Shown: positions 27,278 through 35,770 of the stretch, piece by piece
Layout of the letters: every line of letters begins with the position of its first letter
Position numbering within the stretch: position 1 is the first letter of the stretch
NCBI GenBank assembly: GCA_038238915.1
Contig: JBBSFH010000001.1
Span: 186,001-250,000, forward strand
DNA from: JAVVHE01 sp038238915
Lineage (GTDB): Bacteria; Pseudomonadota; Alphaproteobacteria; Sphingomonadales; Sphingomonadaceae
Length of the DNA stretch: 64,000 nt
Direction: 5' to 3'
Notes under the pieces: generated by a model
What the model was told of the DNA's origin: nothing
Database searches by the model: none
What the model saw: only the letters and a program-made list of their open reading frames with translations
Made by a program: the position numbers and the translations under genes

Positions 27278-28417
27278 CGCAACGGGCGTATCGTGGTGGT
27301 CATGGGCACACGGCCCGAGGCGATCAAGCTCGCGCCCGTCCTCGCGGCGCTGCGCGCCCACCGCGGTCTCGAACCCCGGCTGATCGTGACCGGCCAGCAT
27401 CGCGGGCTGATCGACAGCGTGCTCGCCCATTTCAATCTGACGCCGCACGTCGATCTCGATCTTATGCGCCCAGGCCAGTCGGCGGGCGATCTGACCGCGC
27501 GCGCCATGCTGGCGCTGGGCGAAACGCTCGCGCGCGAACGCCCCGAGATGATCGTGGTGCAGGGCGATACTGGCAGCGCGCTCGCGGGTGCGCTCGCCGG
27601 ATTTCATGCGAATGTGCCCGTCGCGCACATCGAGGCGGGATTGCGAACCGGCAATCTCGCCTCGCCCTTCCCCGAGGAGGGCAACCGGCGGCTGATCAGC
27701 CAGGTGGCGGCGCTGCACTTCGCGCCAACCCCACAGGCGCGCGCGGCGCTACTGCGCGAGGGCGTGGCGGCGGGGACGATCGAGGTGACGGGAAACACCG
27801 GGATCGATGCGCTGCTCGCGGTCGATGCGCGCGTGCGCGGCCATGCCCGGGCGCCCGGTCTCCCCGATCTGCAGCTCGATCGGCCGCTGGTGCTCGTCAC
27901 CACCCACCGACGCGAGAACCATGGCGCGCCACTGCTGCGCATCTGCGACGCGATCGAGCGGATCGCGCGGCACGAGACGTGCGAGATCGTGGTGACCGTC
28001 CACCCCAACCCCGGCGTTGCCAAGGTGCTGCGCTCGCGCCTCGGCGGACTGGCGGGGGTCCATCTGATCGAGCCGCTCGCCTATGATGCGTTCGTGTGGA
28101 CGCTGCGCCGCGCGGCGCTGGTGCTGACCGATTCGGGCGGCGTGCAGGAGGAAGCCCCGGTGCTCGGCACTCCTGTGCTGGTGCTGCGCGATACTACCGA
28201 GCGGCCCGAAGGTGTGCAGGCGGGAGTGGCGATGCTGGTCGGAACCGATCCGGTGCGGATCGCGGGTGCAGCGCGCGCGGTGCTGCGCGATCCGGAGGTC
28301 GCCGCGTGGATGTCCCGGCCGCTCCGGCTGTACGGCAAGGGCGATGCCGCGCCGCGCATCGCCGCGCGCATCGCCGCCAGGTTGCGCCCATCGATCGAGC
28401 ACGGCGTCCACGCCTAG
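27275..28417 (+). CDS. wecB: UDP-N-acetylglucosamine 2-epimerase
   Basis: Non-hydrolysing epimerase interconverting UDP-GlcNAc and UDP-ManNAc for surface polysaccharide. 380 residues; GTRPEAIKLAPV at 10-21, HIEAGLRTGN, TTHRREN, and DSGGVQEEAPVLGTPVLVLRDTTERPE are family signatures. The ATG at 27275 gives the normal 9-residue lead before GTRPEA, which supports it even though that codon lies in a strong hairpin. No other polysaccharide genes are adjacent. It converges with the DNA ligase gene, with 8 bp between the stops. Confidence 0.93.
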   Translation: MRNGRIVVVMGTRPEAIKLAPVLAALRAHRGLEPRLIVTGQHRGLIDSVLAHFNLTPHVDLDLMRPGQSAGDLTARAMLALGETLARERPEMIVVQGDTGSALAGALAGFHANVPVAHIEAGLRTGNLASPFPEEGNRRLISQVAALHFAPTPQARAALLREGVAAGTIEVTGNTGIDALLAVDARVRGHARAPGLPDLQLDRPLVLVTTHRRENHGAPLLRICDAIERIARHETCEIVVTVHPNPGVAKVLRSRLGGLAGVHLIEPLAYDAFVWTLRRAALVLTDSGGVQEEAPVLGTPVLVLRDTTERPEGVQAGVAMLVGTDPVRIAGAARAVLRDPEVAAWMSRPLRLYGKGDAAPRIAARIAARLRPSIEHGVHA

Positions 28418-28425
28418 TCGCACCG

Positions 28426-29997
28426 TCAGGTCGCCAACTTCGCCAGTCCCCGGACCGTGTCGGCCTCGGCGGCGGGCTTGTCCGTCCGGATGCGCGCGAT
28501 CCTGGGAAACCTCATCGCCAGCCCCGATTTGTGCCGCGCGCTCGTGTGCACCGAATCGAACGCGATCTCGAATACCAGGCTCTTCTCCACCTCGCGCACC
28601 GGCCCGAAGCGCGCGACCGTGTTGGTTCGCACCCATTTGTCGAGCCACGCGAGTTCGGCGTCGGTAATCCCCGAATAGGCCTTGCCCACCGGCAACAGCG
28701 CGCCATCCTCGGCCCAGCAACCAAAGGTGTAATCGCTGTAGAAGCTGGACCTGCGCCCATGGCCGCGCTGCGCGTACATCACCACGCAGTCTGCGGTCAG
28801 CGGATCGCGCTTCCATTTGTACCACAGCCCGGCCTTGCGCCCCGCGACATAGGGGCTGTCGCGCCGCTTGAGCATCAGCCCTTCGATCGCCGCATCGCGT
28901 GCGCCCGCACGGATCGCGGCGAGCGCGCCCAGACTGTTCGCCTCCACCATCTGGCTCAGATCGAACCGCTCGGGCGGCAGCCGCGCGGCGAAGGCCTCCA
29001 GCCGCGCACGCCGCGCCGTCCATGGCAAAGCGCGCAAATCCTCGCCTCCATCGAACAGGATATCGTACAGCCGCACAAACGCCGGGCTTTCGGACAACGT
29101 CTTCGCCGAGACCGTCTTGCGGTTCAGCCGCTGCTGCAGCGCATTGAAGCTCCCCGCCTCGCCTGCCTGCGCCAACCCACGCACCATCAGTTCGCCATCG
29201 ACCACGCCCGCCGCGGCGCACCCTCCCACGATTTCGGGAAAGGCCGCGCCGATCTCCTCTCCCCCCCGGCTGAACAGCCGCGTCTCGCCGCCCGCACACG
29301 CCACCTGGACGCGGATGCCGTCCCACTTCCACTCGGCGACATACTCCGCGAACTCGATCGCCTCGCCCTCGAGCGGGTGCGCGAGCATGAAGGGGCGGAA
29401 CACCGGGCGTTCGCTATGTTCGGGTTGCGGGCCGCGTCCCTCCCCCCACGCGAACAGTGGGGCATAAGGCGCGGTCAGCCCGTGCCAGGCCTCCTCCACG
29501 TCATCGACCGGTAAATCGAAAGCCTGCGCCAGCGCGGTCTTTGCCAGCCGCGCCGACGCGCCAACGCGCAGCGCGCCCGTTACCAGCTTGAGCAGCGCAT
29601 AGCGGCCCTGATCGTCGAGCGCATCGAGCATGCGCTCAAGAAATGCTGGTGCCTCCGCCCGCCCCAGCCCTTGCAATGCGTCGACCACCCGCCCCAGCGA
29701 AGGCTGCCCCTCGCGCGGTCCCGGCTGCGCGGGCCAGATCAGCGCCACCGTCTCCGCCAGATCGCCGACATAATCATAGGACATGCCGAACAGCACCGGA
29801 TCGACTCGCGCCTCCACCGCAGTGCGTATCTGCCCCGCCTTCACCGTGGGCAGGTTCAGCTCACCCGTTAGCGCCGCCATCGCCCAGCCGCGATCGGGAT
29901 CGGGCGTGGTGCGCAGATACTCCGCGATCAGCTTGAGCTTGGCGTTGCGCGAGCGCGTGTAGCCGAGGCGGTCGAGGAGATCGGCAAACGCATGCAT
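28426..29997 (-). CDS. ATP-dependent DNA ligase (cisplatin damage-response type)
   Basis: Second, ATP-using DNA ligase in addition to the expected NAD ligase LigA. 523 residues: N-terminal helical DNA-binding domain (about 1-190), adenylation domain with AMP lysine K224 in EWKWDGIRV, LMLKRRDSPYVAGRK (motif IV/V region), and OB-fold with YSDYTFG. The layout matches the family usually accompanied by an MBL-fold exonuclease and a DEXH helicase in Proteobacteria; neither partner is next to it here. Divergent from gmk. The role in damage repair is inferred from the family. Confidence 0.88.
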   Translation of the reverse strand: MHAFADLLDRLGYTRSRNAKLKLIAEYLRTTPDPDRGWAMAALTGELNLPTVKAGQIRTAVEARVDPVLFGMSYDYVGDLAETVALIWPAQPGPREGQPSLGRVVDALQGLGRAEAPAFLERMLDALDDQGRYALLKLVTGALRVGASARLAKTALAQAFDLPVDDVEEAWHGLTAPYAPLFAWGEGRGPQPEHSERPVFRPFMLAHPLEGEAIEFAEYVAEWKWDGIRVQVACAGGETRLFSRGGEEIGAAFPEIVGGCAAAGVVDGELMVRGLAQAGEAGSFNALQQRLNRKTVSAKTLSESPAFVRLYDILFDGGEDLRALPWTARRARLEAFAARLPPERFDLSQMVEANSLGALAAIRAGARDAAIEGLMLKRRDSPYVAGRKAGLWYKWKRDPLTADCVVMYAQRGHGRRSSFYSDYTFGCWAEDGALLPVGKAYSGITDAELAWLDKWVRTNTVARFGPVREVEKSLVFEIAFDSVHTSARHKSGLAMRFPRIARIRTDKPAAEADTVRGLAKLAT

Positions 29998-30107
29998 CGC
30001 GCGCCCGATCTAGGGTTGCGGCGCGGCGGTCGCCACCGTGCAGCTCAAAGAGCGCGTCCTCATGCGCGCCATCTCCCCAAGGCGCGGAAATTGCCTATGG
30101 GTTGCCA

Positions 30108-30749
30108 ATGATCGCAACCGTTCCCGCACGCCGCGGCCTGCTCTTCGTCCTGTCCTCCCCATCTGGCGCGGGCAAATCGACGCTGTCGCGCCGTTTGATC
30201 GAGGCCGAAACCGGCATTGCCATGTCGGTCAGCGCGACCACTCGCACGCCACGTGGCGGGGAAGTGGACGGCAGCGACTATCATTTCCTCACCTCCGAGC
30301 GCTTTGACGCGATGCTCGCCGAGGAGGCGTTCCTCGAATGGGCGAACGTGTTCGGCAATCGCTACGGCACCCCGGCGCGTCCGGTCCACACTGCGCTAAG
30401 CCTAGGTTCAGACGTGTTGTTCGATATCGATTGGCAAGGTACCCAACAACTGAGGCAGCGCGCGCGCGATGATGTTGTCTCGGTGTTTATCCTACCGCCC
30501 TCCATGCGCGAACTAGAGCGTCGTATGCGCGCACGTGCGCAGGACGAAGAGGACGTTATTCAGTACCGAATGGAGCGTGCGGCTTACGAGATCAGTCACT
30601 GGGACTCCTATGACTATGTGTTCGTCAACGACGATCTGGAGCACTGCCTCTCCGATGTGCGAGCCGTTCTCGCCGCCGAGCGATTACGGCGGGTGCGCCA
30701 GCCGAGGCTTATCGAGTTCATACGCAAACTGATGGAGGAACGCGGATGA
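30108..30749 (+). CDS. gmk: Guanylate kinase
   Basis: Phosphorylates GMP to GDP. 213 residues; P-loop SSPSGAGKST at residues 16-25, SATTRTPRGGEVDGSDYHFL for the GMP site, and DIDWQGTQQLR. ATG 30108 is preferred over a TTG at 30102. From about 30390 to the end, codon choice changes: CTA, TTA, ATA, CGA and CGT appear, which are rare in the first third and in neighbouring genes. The stop overlaps the next gene as ATGA. Confidence 0.95.
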   Translation: MIATVPARRGLLFVLSSPSGAGKSTLSRRLIEAETGIAMSVSATTRTPRGGEVDGSDYHFLTSERFDAMLAEEAFLEWANVFGNRYGTPARPVHTALSLGSDVLFDIDWQGTQQLRQRARDDVVSVFILPPSMRELERRMRARAQDEEDVIQYRMERAAYEISHWDSYDYVFVNDDLEHCLSDVRAVLAAERLRRVRQPRLIEFIRKLMEERG

Positions 30750-32236
30750 AGCGTTGGTTCTACTGCGCGGGCGGTCTGGCGGTGGGCCTCGGCCTCGCGC
30801 TCGGCATCGATCACGCGAGCCATGCGCAATACGCTGCCGCGCAGTCCGCCGAGCGACTTGCCGCCGAGGCCGCCGGGCCTGATGCGCGCGCCAGCCAGGC
30901 CCCCGCGAACGGACTCCAGCTGGCGGCGAGCTATGCGCCGATCGTGCGCCGCGTTGCGCCCGCAGTGGTCAATGTCTACACCGCGCGGCGCGTGGCGCAG
31001 CGCGCGACGATGGCGGATTACTATCGCTATCTGTTCAACGGGCAGGTTCCGCGTCCGCGCGTCGAGCGCAGTCTTGGCTCGGGCGTGATCGTGTCTGCCG
31101 ATGGGCTGATCGTCACCAACAACCATGTGATCGCGGGGGCAGACGAAATCCTCGTCGCGCTTAATGATCGCCGCGAATATCCGGCCAAGCTCGTCTTCGC
31201 CGACGAGAAGTCCGATCTTGCCGCATTGCGCATCGATGCGCACGGCGCGCGCTTGCCCACCGCGAAGCTCGGCGACAGCGACCGCGCCGAGGTGGGCGAT
31301 GTGGTGCTGGCGATCGGCGATCCGTTCGGCGTGGGGCAGACGGTCACGCAGGGGATCGTCTCGGCGACCGCGCGCACCGGGCTTGGCGTCACGGACAGCG
31401 GCTTTTTCCTGCAGACCGATGCCGCGATCAATCCGGGCAATTCGGGCGGCGCGCTCGTTTCGGCGGATGGCGAGGTGATCGGCATCAACGCATCGATCGC
31501 ATCGCTCTCGGGCGGGAGCCAGGGCATCGGCTTTGCCATCCCCGCGAACATGGTGCGCCAGTTCCTCGCCGCGTCGGCCAGCGGCCGCTTCGTGCGCGCG
31601 TGGATCGGCGCGAGCGGCGATGCGGTGACGAACGATGTTGCCACCGCTGCCGGGCTCGATCGGCCAACCGGAGTGATCCTGAAGCAGCTTACGCCCGGAT
31701 CGCCCGCCGCGCGCGCGGGGCTGCGCGTGGGCGACATCGTCTATGCGATCGACGGCAGGGAGGTTCCCGATCCGGGCGCGCTCGCCTACCGCATCGCCAG
31801 CCAGCAGGTGGGGCGCACCGCGACGCTGACGATCGTACGCGATCGCACCGCGCGCAACATTGCCGTATCGCTTGCCGCTCCGCCCGAGACCCCGCCGCGC
31901 GAAACGACGCAGATTGGGACCGGCAGCATCCTCGCCGGGGTGACGGTCGCCAATCTCTCGCCCGCGCTCGCGCAGGAACTGGGCAACGGCCTTCCCGATC
32001 GCGGCGTGGTGGTGATGGGCGTGGCAGCGGGCGCACCGATCGCGCGGGTGAACGTGTTGAGTGCGGGCGATCTGATCGAGGCGATCAACGGCGCGCCGGT
32101 GAGCAGCGTGGATGGCGTCCGGCGCGGCATCGCGAGCGGCGGCGGGGCGCTCACCTTCCGCTTCAACCGCAGCGGTCAGCGCGCGGAATGCGCGTATCGG
32201 CCGCCGGGCGAGTTCGGCTGCCGCAATCAGAGTTAA
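30746..32236 (+). CDS. Do-family periplasmic serine protease with two PDZ domains
   Basis: DegP/DegQ-like envelope quality-control protease, 496 residues. N-terminal signal or anchor (about 7-27), trypsin-like domain with triad H127 (TNNHVIAG), D157 (EKSDLAAL) and S233 (NPGNSGGAL), then PDZ1 about 270-360 (TPGSPAARAGLRVGDIVYAIDG) and PDZ2 about 385-480 (GVVVMGVAAGAPIARVNVL). The last 20 residues carry two cysteines (QRAECAYRPPGEFGCRNQ). ATGA overlap with gmk indicates translational coupling, an odd pairing functionally. Confidence 0.93.
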   Translation: MKRWFYCAGGLAVGLGLALGIDHASHAQYAAAQSAERLAAEAAGPDARASQAPANGLQLAASYAPIVRRVAPAVVNVYTARRVAQRATMADYYRYLFNGQVPRPRVERSLGSGVIVSADGLIVTNNHVIAGADEILVALNDRREYPAKLVFADEKSDLAALRIDAHGARLPTAKLGDSDRAEVGDVVLAIGDPFGVGQTVTQGIVSATARTGLGVTDSGFFLQTDAAINPGNSGGALVSADGEVIGINASIASLSGGSQGIGFAIPANMVRQFLAASASGRFVRAWIGASGDAVTNDVATAAGLDRPTGVILKQLTPGSPAARAGLRVGDIVYAIDGREVPDPGALAYRIASQQVGRTATLTIVRDRTARNIAVSLAAPPETPPRETTQIGTGSILAGVTVANLSPALAQELGNGLPDRGVVVMGVAAGAPIARVNVLSAGDLIEAINGAPVSSVDGVRRGIASGGGALTFRFNRSGQRAECAYRPPGEFGCRNQS

Positions 32237-32458
32237 ATCCATCATCCCACGACCAGCGCCTTCACGCGGAGTCTGTCGAAGTGGCATCCGCGAGGATCGC
32301 GGGGACGATCCTAAAGGGCAATGGAACGGTTAAGTGTGCGAGCCATCGTGACGGACTACGCCCGGCCCATCGCTCGCGCCTCGCGGCGTAGTCTTCTCCC
32401 GGCGGAGCGGGGAAAAGGACCGCGTTTCAGCCCAAGTGGATTAAACGCACGGCGGCAC
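32237..32458. other. Gene-free stretch between the Do protease and the PEP-CTERM gene
   Basis: No coding frame or RNA gene supported. One inverted repeat is visible: GACTACGCC at 32354-32362 and GGCGTAGTC at 32385-32393, with a 22-nt loop and TTCT after it. This may be a weak terminator for the upstream gene. Next to it, at 32459-32545, are the hairpins ending the minus-strand gene. Confidence 0.5.
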
Positions 32459-32501
32459 AAAAAGAAAACGGGCGGACGGGTCTCTCTCTCCCGTCCGCCC
32501 G
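32459..32501 (-). terminator. Rho-independent terminator of the PEP-CTERM gene
   Basis: Read on the minus strand: CGGGCGGACGGG, loop AGAGAGAGA, CCCGTCCGCCCG, then TTTTCTTTTT. A perfect 12-bp stem with a U-rich tail, 50 bp after the stop codon. The strongest intrinsic terminator in the window. Confidence 0.9.
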
Positions 32502-32512
32502 CTTGTCTGTTC

Positions 32513-32545
32513 GAACGATCGCCCCCGGCCCGGGTGCGATCGTTC
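32513..32545 (-). other. Second hairpin between stop codon and terminator
   Basis: GAACGATCGC and GCGATCGTTC form a perfect 10-bp stem around a 13-nt GC-rich loop, 5 bp after the PEP-CTERM stop codon. No U-tract follows directly. Possibly an mRNA-stabilising 3' structure or a protein site. Confidence 0.6.
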
Positions 32546-32550
32546 AAGGC

Positions 32551-33633
32551 TTACGCCGCGCGGCGGCGTGCGAAGCCGACGAGGCCAAGGCCAAGGCCGA
32601 GCAGCGCGATCGTCGCCGACTCGGGGACACCTTCGAAGGTGATCGAGTTGACGTCGGTGAGGCCGGTCACGTCACCGAAAGGGGTCGGGTTACCGTTGCC
32701 GAGCGTAATCGCGTACGAGGTGCTGTTGCCGCTCGAACCCGTCCACACCGCATAGGCGGTGTCGTCCGGACCGATGGCGAAGCCCGCGGGTGCCGAAACG
32801 GGGCCGAGCACGCTGCTCGAGCGAACCGTACCGACCCGCAAATCGGCATGATATTTCATGTCGGCGGTACCGAATACCTGCGCCAGCGCGTTAGGGTGCG
32901 AGATTAGATAGGCTCCGAGGAGCGCATTGTAACCGGCCGTACCAACCTTGAAGCCGCCCAAGGTCCCCGGTGCGGATGAATAAAGTTCGAAATTCTCTGC
33001 GGTGTCGTTCTTGTTGAGCAGACCATAGGTCGGGATCATGCCCGGGTTGGGGAGCGCCGCAGTGTCGAGCTGGAAGTTGACCTGGGTCAGCTTGCCGGTC
33101 GCGGCATCGAACGTGTCGAGCGCGATGTTGGCGGCGTCCAGAACGTAGTACGTGCCATCCGTCTTGCTGTAGGTGATGCCGACCGCCTGAACGGGATTGC
33201 CGTCGCGCGACAGGCTGGGGCCAGCAATCGCCGCGCCAGTATGGGTGTTGATGTTGAGGTTGTCACCGCCACCATCGACGAGGCGCAGACGGCCGTGGCC
33301 GGCGATCGCCGAGATACCGATGCCGCTACCCGAAACCGCGATGCCGCCCTGCGCGCCGATGAGCGTCGCAGTGTCGGTCGTATCAATGCTGTAGAGGCTC
33401 GCGGCGTTGCCGTTGCGGCCGATCGCATAGAGCTTGCCGTCAACCGAATGGATCGCAACCAGTGTCTCGCCGGCAGCGACGCCGGTCACGGCGACCGCGG
33501 CCGACGGGCTCGGCGATTGCGGATCGTAGGTGATGAGCGTGTTGTCGTTCAGGACGGCGGTCGCGGTGACGGCGGTGGCCGGAGCGGCCACTGCCGCAAC
33601 CATCGCGGTCGCAAGCAGAGTGATACGAAGCAT
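32551..33633 (-). CDS. PEP-CTERM-anchored exported DUF4394-like protein
   Basis: 360-residue exported protein. Signal peptide about 1-22 (MLRITLLATAMVAAVAAPATA). The body repeats short beta-propeller-like strands (LVAIHSVDGKLYAIGRNG, LRLVDGGGDNLNINT, GITYSKTDGTYYVLDAAN) and matches the DUF4394 pattern. The C-terminus is a PEP-CTERM sorting tail: PESAT, hydrophobic IALLGLGLGLVGF, then ARRRAA, recognised by exosortase for cleavage and surface attachment linked to exopolysaccharide. AAGGA is 9 bp before the ATG. A consensus sigma-54 promoter lies 49 bp upstream, and a strong terminator follows. No exosortase gene is in the window. Confidence 0.88.
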   Translation of the reverse strand: MLRITLLATAMVAAVAAPATAVTATAVLNDNTLITYDPQSPSPSAAVAVTGVAAGETLVAIHSVDGKLYAIGRNGNAASLYSIDTTDTATLIGAQGGIAVSGSGIGISAIAGHGRLRLVDGGGDNLNINTHTGAAIAGPSLSRDGNPVQAVGITYSKTDGTYYVLDAANIALDTFDAATGKLTQVNFQLDTAALPNPGMIPTYGLLNKNDTAENFELYSSAPGTLGGFKVGTAGYNALLGAYLISHPNALAQVFGTADMKYHADLRVGTVRSSSVLGPVSAPAGFAIGPDDTAYAVWTGSSGNSTSYAITLGNGNPTPFGDVTGLTDVNSITFEGVPESATIALLGLGLGLVGFARRRAA

Positions 33634-33681
33634 GGAGAGATCCTTTTCTAGAAACGGGGCACGGGGTACCAATGTTTTCGA

Positions 33682-33697
33682 AGCAAGAATCGTGCCA
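33682..33697 (-). promoter_or_regulatory. Consensus sigma-54 (RpoN) promoter of the PEP-CTERM gene
   Basis: Minus strand reads TGGCACG, ATTC, TTGCT: an exact match to the -24/-12 consensus TGGCACGNNNNTTGCW, with correct spacing. The predicted transcription start is near 33671, giving a leader of about 38 nt to the ATG at 33633. Expression should need RpoN and an enhancer-binding protein. Confidence 0.8.
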
Positions 33698-33869
33698 TCG
33701 GACGATTCGCGGGAGAGCTGCGCGGGTATGCCAGCGGTTATCCCGCACCGAACGGTCAAGTCTGTAAAGAATTCCGACAAAATTTCAAAGCATGCGTAAG
33801 AATATGTTCAATCGCTGCAACAAAACTGTCACGAACCGCAGCAGCGCGTCCAACTGACGTGCGCTTGGC

Positions 33870-35633
33870 CTAGCGTCGCTCGAACAGGCGCTCGATGTCG
33901 GTGCGCAGCAACTTCACGAACGTCGGCCGTCCGTGGTTGCACTGCCCGGCATGCGGCGTGGCTTCCATCGCGCGCAGCAATGCGTCCATTTCCGTCAGCG
34001 CCAGCCGCCGACCCGCGCGCACCGAGCCGTGGCAGGCGATTGTGGCGAGCAGCAGATCGAGTCGCGCAGCTAGCGAATCGGTGCCGCCGCTGTGCTCCAG
34101 CTCGTCCGCCAGATCGCGCACGATCGCGGCCGCATCGGCTCGGGCGAGCGCGGCGGGCAGCGCGCGCACCACCACCGCGCGCGGCCCGAAGCGATCGAGA
34201 TCGAGCCCCGTCGCGCGCAGCCGCGCCGCCGCCTCGATCACGCGCTCGACCGCCGCCTCGTCGAGCTCAACCACGATCGGCAACAGCAGCGCCTGCGCGC
34301 GTGCGCCCTCGTCGCCGATCGCGGCGCGCAGGCGTTCGAGTACGACGCGTTCATGCGCGGCATGCTGATCGACAAGGATCAATCCGTCGGCGGTTTCCGA
34401 GACGATCCACATGTCGTGGAGCTGCGCGCGCGCGCGGCCAAGCGGGCCTATCTCGGACCCCTCCGCGCCTGCTGACCCGCCCACTGCAGGCGATGGATCT
34501 GGCGCGAAGCCGGTCGCGGCCACTGGCGCGGGCGCGGGCGCGAACGCGAGGCGCGCCTCGGCGAGGATGGCGCGCTCGCGTGTCGCGCCGCGCTCGGGCG
34601 CGTGGAAGTATCGCAGCGCCGCCGCCGCAACCGGCGTGGCCACGATCCCCGACGCCGCGTCGAGCGCACGGCGCACCCCGCCCACCACCAGCGCGCGCAC
34701 CGCAGCCGCATCCGCGAAGCGCACCTCGTTCTTGGCGGGGTGGACATTCACGTCGAGCGCGTTGGCGGGAATATCGAGGAACAGCGCGACCATCGGGTGG
34801 CGGCGCGGATCGATCAGCCCCGAATAGGCCCCCTTGATCGCGCCGAGCAGCGCGCGATCGCGCACCGGCCGACCGCCGACGAACAGATATTGCTCGGCCG
34901 GGCTCGCGCGATGGTAGGTCGGCAAACCCGCCAGTCCGCTCAGCGCGAGTTCGCCGCGCGTATGATCGACAAGCGCGGCGTTGGCGGCGAACTCGTCTCC
35001 GAGCAGCGCCGCGATCCGCACCGCTCGGCTCGGCGTGGCGGGCAAATCGAGCGCGCGGCGGCCGTCCACCTCCACCGTGAACGCCACGCCCGGCCGCGCC
35101 ATCGCCAATCGACGCACGACATCGAGACACGCCGCCTGCTCGCTGCGTGGAGCCTTTAGAAATTTGCGCCGCGCGGGCACCTGGCCGAACAGCGCATCGA
35201 CGGTGACGCGCGTGCCCGGCGGCGCGGCGGCCGGGCCGTCTGCGACGGCCACGCCATGATCGATCGTGACGCACCAGCCCTCGCCATCCGAACATCGACT
35301 GGTCAGCGCGAGCCGAGAAACGCTGGCGATCGACGGCAGCGCCTCGCCACGAAACCCCATGGTGACGATCGCGTCGAGCGCGTCGCCAGGCAGTTTGGAG
35401 GTAGCGTGGCGTTCGAGCGCGAGGCGGATATCGGCCGCGTCCATGCCATGGCCGTCGTCGGTCACCGCCAGATGATCGATGCCGCCATTTTCGAGCGCGA
35501 CGCGGATGTGGCGCGCGCCCGCATCGAGCGCATTCTCGACGAGTTCCTTCAGCGCCGACGCGGGCCGCTCGACGACCTCGCCCGCAGCGATCTGATTGAC
35601 GAGGTGGCTCGGAAGGCGGCGGATCGGCGACAT
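33870..35633 (-). CDS. mutL: DNA mismatch repair protein MutL
   Basis: 587 residues. N-terminal GHKL ATPase: LVNQIAAGEVVERPASALKELVENALDAGA, DDGHGMDAADI and MGFRGEALPSIASVS. The C-terminal dimerisation domain holds DQHAAHERVVLE, matching the DQHA(x)2E(x)4E endonuclease motif, plus ACHGSVRAG and CNHGRP, so this MutL should nick DNA itself, as expected in a lineage without MutH. ATG 35633 (MSPIRRLPSHL) fits the family; the longer frame to 35735 would overlap the promoter of the divergent methionine regulator. Confidence 0.95.
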   Translation of the reverse strand: MSPIRRLPSHLVNQIAAGEVVERPASALKELVENALDAGARHIRVALENGGIDHLAVTDDGHGMDAADIRLALERHATSKLPGDALDAIVTMGFRGEALPSIASVSRLALTSRCSDGEGWCVTIDHGVAVADGPAAAPPGTRVTVDALFGQVPARRKFLKAPRSEQAACLDVVRRLAMARPGVAFTVEVDGRRALDLPATPSRAVRIAALLGDEFAANAALVDHTRGELALSGLAGLPTYHRASPAEQYLFVGGRPVRDRALLGAIKGAYSGLIDPRRHPMVALFLDIPANALDVNVHPAKNEVRFADAAAVRALVVGGVRRALDAASGIVATPVAAAALRYFHAPERGATRERAILAEARLAFAPAPAPVAATGFAPDPSPAVGGSAGAEGSEIGPLGRARAQLHDMWIVSETADGLILVDQHAAHERVVLERLRAAIGDEGARAQALLLPIVVELDEAAVERVIEAAARLRATGLDLDRFGPRAVVVRALPAALARADAAAIVRDLADELEHSGGTDSLAARLDLLLATIACHGSVRAGRRLALTEMDALLRAMEATPHAGQCNHGRPTFVKLLRTDIERLFERR

Positions 35634-35734
35634 CGACGTGGGGACAATAGCATGGTGCGCGCCGACCCCAAACGCCTGATTGTCCATAGGAACTGCGGAT
35701 ATGCGTTCTCGCGCGTCACCAAGCGGACAACGCA

Positions 35735-35763
35735 TTGACCAGACTTAAAGCTATCTTTATATC
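35735..35763 (+). promoter_or_regulatory. Promoter with overlapping palindromic operator (SahR-like) for the methionine operon
   Basis: TTGACC at 35735-35740, 17-bp spacer, TATATC at 35758-35763. The 20-bp dyad ACTTAAAGCTATCTTTATAT at 35743-35762 (7 of 10 positions symmetric, core TAAAG/CTTTA) covers the spacer and -10. The likely start of transcription is next to the GTG at 35771, so the mRNA may be leaderless. A regulator bound here would block RNA polymerase. Confidence 0.65.
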
Positions 35764-35770
35764 CCGTTGT

